Source: an uncultured Bacteroidales bacterium (GTDB lineage: Bacteria > Bacteroidota > Bacteroidia > Bacteroidales > Marinilabiliaceae). From it: a stretch of 8,844 bases of DNA. The position numbers and the translations under genes were made by a program. The stretch covers positions 1-8,844 of the forward strand of contig CALAUL010000018.1 of NCBI GenBank assembly GCA_937892255.1, given 5' to 3'. Position 1 is the first letter of the stretch. Each line of letters starts with the position of its first letter. The notes below the pieces were generated by a model. It was not told the DNA's origin, searched no databases, and saw only the letters and a program-made list of their open reading frames with translations. Shown piece by piece: positions 5,184-8,844 of this stretch.

Positions 5184-6518
5184 TTACCATCTCTTCTCAA
5201 GCATTGCACGACGGAAATAGTGCAATACTATCGTCTTATAACCCATACCTCTTGCGCTCATCACTGCAGCTCCTATCTGACACATACCTACACCATGTCC
5301 CCAACCTGCTCCATAGAGCTCAAAACCTTCTTGTGTCTTCTCTACGACAAAGGCGGAACTATACAGATGACTTTCACTCAATATTCTACGTATCTCAAGT
5401 TCCTTACCGATAGTCATCGTTCGTTTGCTACCTATTATCTTCAGACGTTTAACTCGTCCCGACGGTCCACGTTCTACAACTTCCAAATCGCATATATCTC
5501 CAAAGTCAATGCCCGACTTACGTTCTATTATCTCTTTCATCTCGATGAAAGAATATTTCTCTCGCCATCTATAAAAATCAGATGTCTCCTGATCATAACT
5601 ATTCAATACCTGACGCAGTATCTCCTTGTCTTGCGTATTACAAAAGGCTTCTGGACTGCTCTTTATCCATGTCTGTGCTGCTTCTTCCTTTGTAAGGTCT
5701 TGGTCATACTCATGCTGTCGGTGGGTATAGTCAACAAAGCTCTGCAAATAGCCATGCTCCTCTGGTTCCCAACAGGTCTCAAAGAGTTCCGTCATACCTC
5801 CACAGCATTTCGAAAATCTCGCATCACATATCTCTCCTTTGTATACCAACACTTCTCCTCGTGTCTCATCTATAGCTCTGCGTACTACATCATTGCTCGC
5901 TCTTGTCAACCCTTGATACCTCTGACAGTGGTCATCTGCACATACATCAAAGAGTGTATGATCTTCTCTATCATACCACTTCACTATCTCTTCTTCTGTG
6001 CATGTCTCTGATATATAGTGTTTGTCTTTCAACTTCTCCCCTTTAACAAGTTGCGCCATGAGCCAACTGCGAGAGACTACTGCGTGTGCCTTGAGCAACT
6101 CCAACGACGATGTAGCACTCATCTCCGAAGCTATAACACAATAGAGGTAATCTTCTATAGAGAGCCGATTGACAGCCCACAGTTTTTCTCCATCAACGAC
6201 AAACGACAACTGACCTGCAAACTTCTGCGTCTCACGACGTTCCCAATGAAATCCTATTCCTATACACACCTCATGCAGTTCAAATTGAGATGCTGTTGCT
6301 TTAGGTGTCAACGTCAACTCCTCATACGTCTTACCTCTAAATATCACTTTGCCATCTCTGCATTCTGCTTCATAACGTCCTGGCTCTATATCGTCTCCAC
6401 TTACTTTTTCAACATACTCACCCAAAAGCGAAAAGGCTATACTCTTTTCACTCATTACTCCTACCGATATTATCGGCTCTTTGCTATCTGTCATCATATC
6501 TATCTCTCTATTTGTCAT
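5184..6518 (-). CDS. SpoIID/LytB-domain protein without visible signal peptide
   Basis: A 444-residue protein of the SpoIID/LytB family, whose characterised members are lytic transglycosylases cutting denuded peptidoglycan glycan strands. The core is clear: LSIEDYLYCVIASEMSA (119-135) contains the Ser-Glu-Met motif with the Glu132 expected to be catalytic; LLKAHAVVSRSWLM follows (141-154); a Cys-Cys-Gly-Gly segment lies at 238-241; and the C-terminal signature GWGHGVGMCQIGA (405-417) is followed by GYKTIVLHYF. The N-terminal 110 residues form a separate beta-rich part. No signal peptide, lipobox or membrane helix is seen, which is odd for a wall enzyme and suggests a cytoplasmic role. The start at 6518 overlaps the upstream gene by 11 bp; Met8 or Met9 (6497, 6494), just after that gene's stop, are alternatives. 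Translational coupling with the upstream gene is likely. Confidence 0.9.
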   Translation of the reverse strand: MTNREIDMMTDSKEPIISVGVMSEKSIAFSLLGEYVEKVSGDDIEPGRYEAECRDGKVIFRGKTYEELTLTPKATASQFELHEVCIGIGFHWERRETQKFAGQLSFVVDGEKLWAVNRLSIEDYLYCVIASEMSATSSLELLKAHAVVSRSWLMAQLVKGEKLKDKHYISETCTEEEIVKWYDREDHTLFDVCADDHCQRYQGLTRASNDVVRRAIDETRGEVLVYKGEICDARFSKCCGGMTELFETCWEPEEHGYLQSFVDYTHRQHEYDQDLTKEEAAQTWIKSSPEAFCNTQDKEILRQVLNSYDQETSDFYRWREKYSFIEMKEIIERKSGIDFGDICDLEVVERGPSGRVKRLKIIGSKRTMTIGKELEIRRILSESHLYSSAFVVEKTQEGFELYGAGWGHGVGMCQIGAAVMSARGMGYKTIVLHYFRRAMLEKRW

Positions 6519-8709
6519 AACACACTTGAGAATATATATCGGCTATATCGTCCGATGTTATACTATTAAAATGTTCTTCTACGGGTGTCACTATGATACC
6601 ACCCACCTCCGCTGCTGCGGGGCTTACCATGAGAGGACGCTCTTGTGATGTATATTGCCAAGGACGGAAGGCTTTACGAGGGATAACGTACATCTCCACT
6701 ACTCCTGCGCGTGAGATAGTCACGATGTTCATCATCGCTGTGTCATAACCCTCTCTCTTAACCAACTCATCAAAGATATTTGCTATCTGTATCTCATCTC
6801 TGCCGACTATCTTATGCACTCTGTAGCTCATGAGGGATAAGTCGTCTCTGTTTAGCAAAGGCCACTCATCGGCATTGGAAGCCTGATAATGTTTGTGGTC
6901 GGGTGCCGAAGCTCCGCAACGTGCTCCGTTGTAGAAGACGGCCATACCCTTGAGATAGTTGGCTAACGAAACCATCTCCGCAGCGTCAATGTCCTGCTCT
7001 TCATGTCGTTTGCTGACTATGGTAAGATGTTGACGGAAAATAGGAAACGGATTGACTAATATCTCGAAGTCTCTCCAGTGGCTGACCAACTGCTCTTTAG
7101 GACGGTTCGTTCGACATAAGAAACAGGGTCTCTCTGCTACCGACTGCGTATCTATCTTTGCGCCTGTGCTGCGTATGCGCGATGGATTGTAGCGCACCTC
7201 TACCTTCTGACCTCCGACGTCTACTACCCTACGTTGGACAGTGTCGAGTGCTTCAAATCGTCTCTTTGCCTCCTGCCACTGCGACAGCTGTCGGGCTATA
7301 AAGGCTTCGACATCTAAGCTGTTACGTTCTTTACGCAAGCGGATAGCTTTCATACGCAATGAGTCTTTGTATGCGTTGTTGCTGTTTACTCTCTCCGGTG
7401 TCAGTGCAGCGTCCGAATTACCCGACCAACGACGACACAAATAGAGTGAGTCATATATACGTCCTATCTTATACTGTCCCGAGAGTGTCAGTCCTGCCGC
7501 GTAGTCCTCTCCGTAGCTTACGTTAGGCAACGGATACTGACGCAACAGCCCCGTGAAGAAGGCACGCGGAGCTCCAAGTCCATTGATACGCAGAGCATTG
7601 TTCATGCCGTTCTCCGCAGTCCACTCTCTGTGGTCGATAAGTCCGGGAGGTATGGTCTGCAAATGCTCATTGACTATAGTATACGACCCCACGACCATGG
7701 CGCAACACTCCTTCATAAAGAGGTCATGTATCTTCACCAAGACATCACTCGTCTCATATAGATCATCGCTGTCAAGTTGAACGGCAAAACGGCCACACTT
7801 CGCATGATTTATTGCATAGTTCCAACACCCGCCAATGAGCAAGTTCGTCTCCTGCGGAACGAGGTGCACAAGACGGCTATCCTCGGCAGCCATGCTCGCA
7901 AGAAGTTGAGTTGTGCCATCGATGCTGTGATTGTCAACGACTATCACGTTGTATGTGAAGTCTGCTTCTTGAGACAAAGCGGACTTGACGGCCTCGCCTA
8001 CCGTACGTACTCTGTTGTAAACGGGTATCACCACCGACATCTCGCACGGATAGGTTCCTTCGGTGATATCAACGAGTTGCAATCTCTCAGCGTCAACAAA
8101 TGCTCCGATACGTTTGAGATAAGCCGTACAGACAGCCTCTCGCTCTATCTGAACAGCTCTGTTACGCGGGTCGACATAGTCAAACTGCTTCTCTCCCGAT
8201 GTTCGTAAGTCTATAGCACGTGCCTTGTAGTAAGGCTTATCACTCTTGACAACTATAGCACATTCGGCATCGCGTTCCAAAGCCCTGAGATAGACATCAT
8301 AGAGTGCCGAATACTGCCAGTTGCACTGCTCGGCAGAGATTGTTTCCACTACCTCCTGAAGCATGTAACGACGATAAAAGACCACGTGTCCCAAGTCAAA
8401 GTCATCGCGCACACTGCCCTCGCACGGCGATATGAGTGGGAAGAAGACCTCCCCCTCGCCTCTATCCTCTGCGTATGAAAGAGCCAACATCATCGTCTGC
8501 GCATTATTGGCAAAATGCTCTTCTACTAACTCTGCCAATGCGGCTTCGGCACTGATAAATATCGGCTTCGAGACGATACCTACTATTGTCGTTGTTTCCG
8601 ACAACTGCGACAATGCCGATTGCAAACCTGACAACGCATCAAGGCTCTCCGTTCGGATACACTTCACTCCATATACTTCTACCTTTTCACGGGCTAATAT
8701 CTCTATCAT
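6508..8709 (-). CDS. Fusion of GT2 glycosyltransferase with DUF4922 (HIT-like nucleotidyltransferase) domain
   Basis: A 733-residue soluble protein with three parts. Residues 1-220 look like a degenerate GT-A-like region (GSVRDDFDLGHVVFYRRYML, 98-117; EKQFDYVDPRNRAVQIE, 173-189). Residues 223-450 are a full GT2 domain: SVVIPVYNR (225-233), VVDNHSIDGT (257-266), metal-binding LDSDD (312-316) and GEDYAAG (400-406) with the likely catalytic acid residues. Residues 490-733 match DUF4922, related to the HIT/GalT superfamily: CFLC (529-532), then NPFPIFRQHLTIV, then DHKHYQA with an H-x-H-x-Q triad (605-609) like that of diadenosine-polyphosphate and GDP-galactose phosphorylases. A protein joining a sugar-nucleotide transferase to a nucleotide-sugar phosphorylase-like domain suggests linked making and recycling of an activated sugar; substrates are unknown. 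The start ATG at 8709 gives the full domain set. It is first in an operon with the SpoIID gene. Confidence 0.9.
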   Translation of the reverse strand: MIEILAREKVEVYGVKCIRTESLDALSGLQSALSQLSETTTIVGIVSKPIFISAEAALAELVEEHFANNAQTMMLALSYAEDRGEGEVFFPLISPCEGSVRDDFDLGHVVFYRRYMLQEVVETISAEQCNWQYSALYDVYLRALERDAECAIVVKSDKPYYKARAIDLRTSGEKQFDYVDPRNRAVQIEREAVCTAYLKRIGAFVDAERLQLVDITEGTYPCEMSVVIPVYNRVRTVGEAVKSALSQEADFTYNVIVVDNHSIDGTTQLLASMAAEDSRLVHLVPQETNLLIGGCWNYAINHAKCGRFAVQLDSDDLYETSDVLVKIHDLFMKECCAMVVGSYTIVNEHLQTIPPGLIDHREWTAENGMNNALRINGLGAPRAFFTGLLRQYPLPNVSYGEDYAAGLTLSGQYKIGRIYDSLYLCRRWSGNSDAALTPERVNSNNAYKDSLRMKAIRLRKERNSLDVEAFIARQLSQWQEAKRRFEALDTVQRRVVDVGGQKVEVRYNPSRIRSTGAKIDTQSVAERPCFLCRTNRPKEQLVSHWRDFEILVNPFPIFRQHLTIVSKRHEEQDIDAAEMVSLANYLKGMAVFYNGARCGASAPDHKHYQASNADEWPLLNRDDLSLMSYRVHKIVGRDEIQIANIFDELVKREGYDTAMMNIVTISRAGVVEMYVIPRKAFRPWQYTSQERPLMVSPAAAEVGGIIVTPVEEHFNSITSDDIADIYSQVCYDK

Positions 8710-8791
8710 ATCTTGATTATTGTTTTAGAAACAGACTATCATATTTAATGTTCGAAAACGACAAAATAACAAACTGTTCACTTGTCAAAAG

Positions 8792-8799
8792 CAAATGTA
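8792..8799 (-). promoter_or_regulatory. Possible -7 box for the GT/DUF4922-SpoIID operon
   Basis: Minus strand TACATTTG (8799-8792) fits TAnnTTTG and lies about 83 bases upstream of the ATG at 8709. A TTTG at the expected -33 distance is absent, so this is tentative. Confidence 0.3.
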
Positions 8800-8812
8800 A
8801 GTAAAAAAACAG

Positions 8813-8820
8813 TACCTTTG
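8813..8820 (+). promoter_or_regulatory. -7 box of a divergent gene at the right edge
   Basis: TACCTTTG after an A-rich run (GTAAAAAAACAG) is a typical Bacteroidetes -7 box. No clear -33 TTTG is present. Transcription would start near 8825-8828, pointing out of the window. Confidence 0.5.
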
Positions 8821-8824
8821 TTGC

Positions 8825-8844
8825 ATGGAGAACAAAATTGCCAT
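8825..8844 (+). CDS. Possible first codons of a divergent gene
   Basis: ATG at 8825 opens a frame reading MENKIA up to the edge. It lies almost on the predicted transcription start, so either the message is leaderless or the true start is further right. Too short to judge. Confidence 0.2.

Noticed and set aside
5220..6569. Long plus-strand frames opposite the SpoIID gene
   Set aside because: They are antisense to a clearly conserved coding sequence and have unnatural composition rich in Tyr, Ser, Leu and Cys.

Overview
The window looks like a piece of a Bacteroidales chromosome, plausibly Prevotellaceae or a close relative. The reasons are a GH51 arabinofuranosidase and a RagB/SusD fragment of the kind found in polysaccharide-utilisation loci (PULs), a glycosyltransferase/DUF4922 fusion typical of this order, no Shine-Dalgarno sequences, and a promoter matching the Bacteroidetes sigma-ABfr consensus (TTTG, 19-21 bases, TAnnTTTG). 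The genus is inference.

Layout. Positions 1-1910 (+) hold a GH51 alpha-L-arabinofuranosidase whose 5' end lies outside the window; a strong hairpin terminator follows. Positions 1911-2574 form a convergent intergenic stretch with a 46-bp tandem duplication, an array of about nine 23-bp units that has no stop codon in any of six frames, and a minus-strand terminator. Positions 2575-3294 (-) are the C-terminal part of a SusD protein whose first half, and the expected upstream susC, are missing. Positions 3295-3648 look like the old leader and promoter region of that lost locus. Positions 3649-3833 (-) carry what I consider the best find: an apparent small RNA gene with a perfect sigma-ABfr-type promoter, several hairpins and a U6 terminator, showing the hexamer GUGAUU in or at the loops of three hairpins and once more at the 5' end. 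An AT-rich gene-free stretch follows, then a 121-aa protein (4243-4608, -) that resembles small CRISPR-accessory Csx proteins, tentatively. Next is a decayed AAA ATPase fragment (4703-4944, -) with four 18-bp repeats at exact 33-bp spacing directly upstream of its start.

From 5184 to 8709 (-) there is an intact two-gene operon: a 733-aa fusion (partial GT-A region, complete GT2 domain, DUF4922/HIT-like domain) overlapping by 11 bp a SpoIID/LytB-domain protein that has no visible signal peptide. A Bacteroidetes-type -7 box at the right edge points to a divergent gene starting at or beyond the end.

How the parts relate. GH51 and SusD belong to plant-glycan (arabinan or arabinoxylan) use, but the SusD side is eroded, so at most a partial PUL remains here. 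The GT/DUF4922 and SpoIID genes are probably translationally coupled and may act together on cell-wall sugars. The middle (2000-5100) is a region of gene loss, repeats and apparently non-coding transcription, and most of the unusual signals are there.
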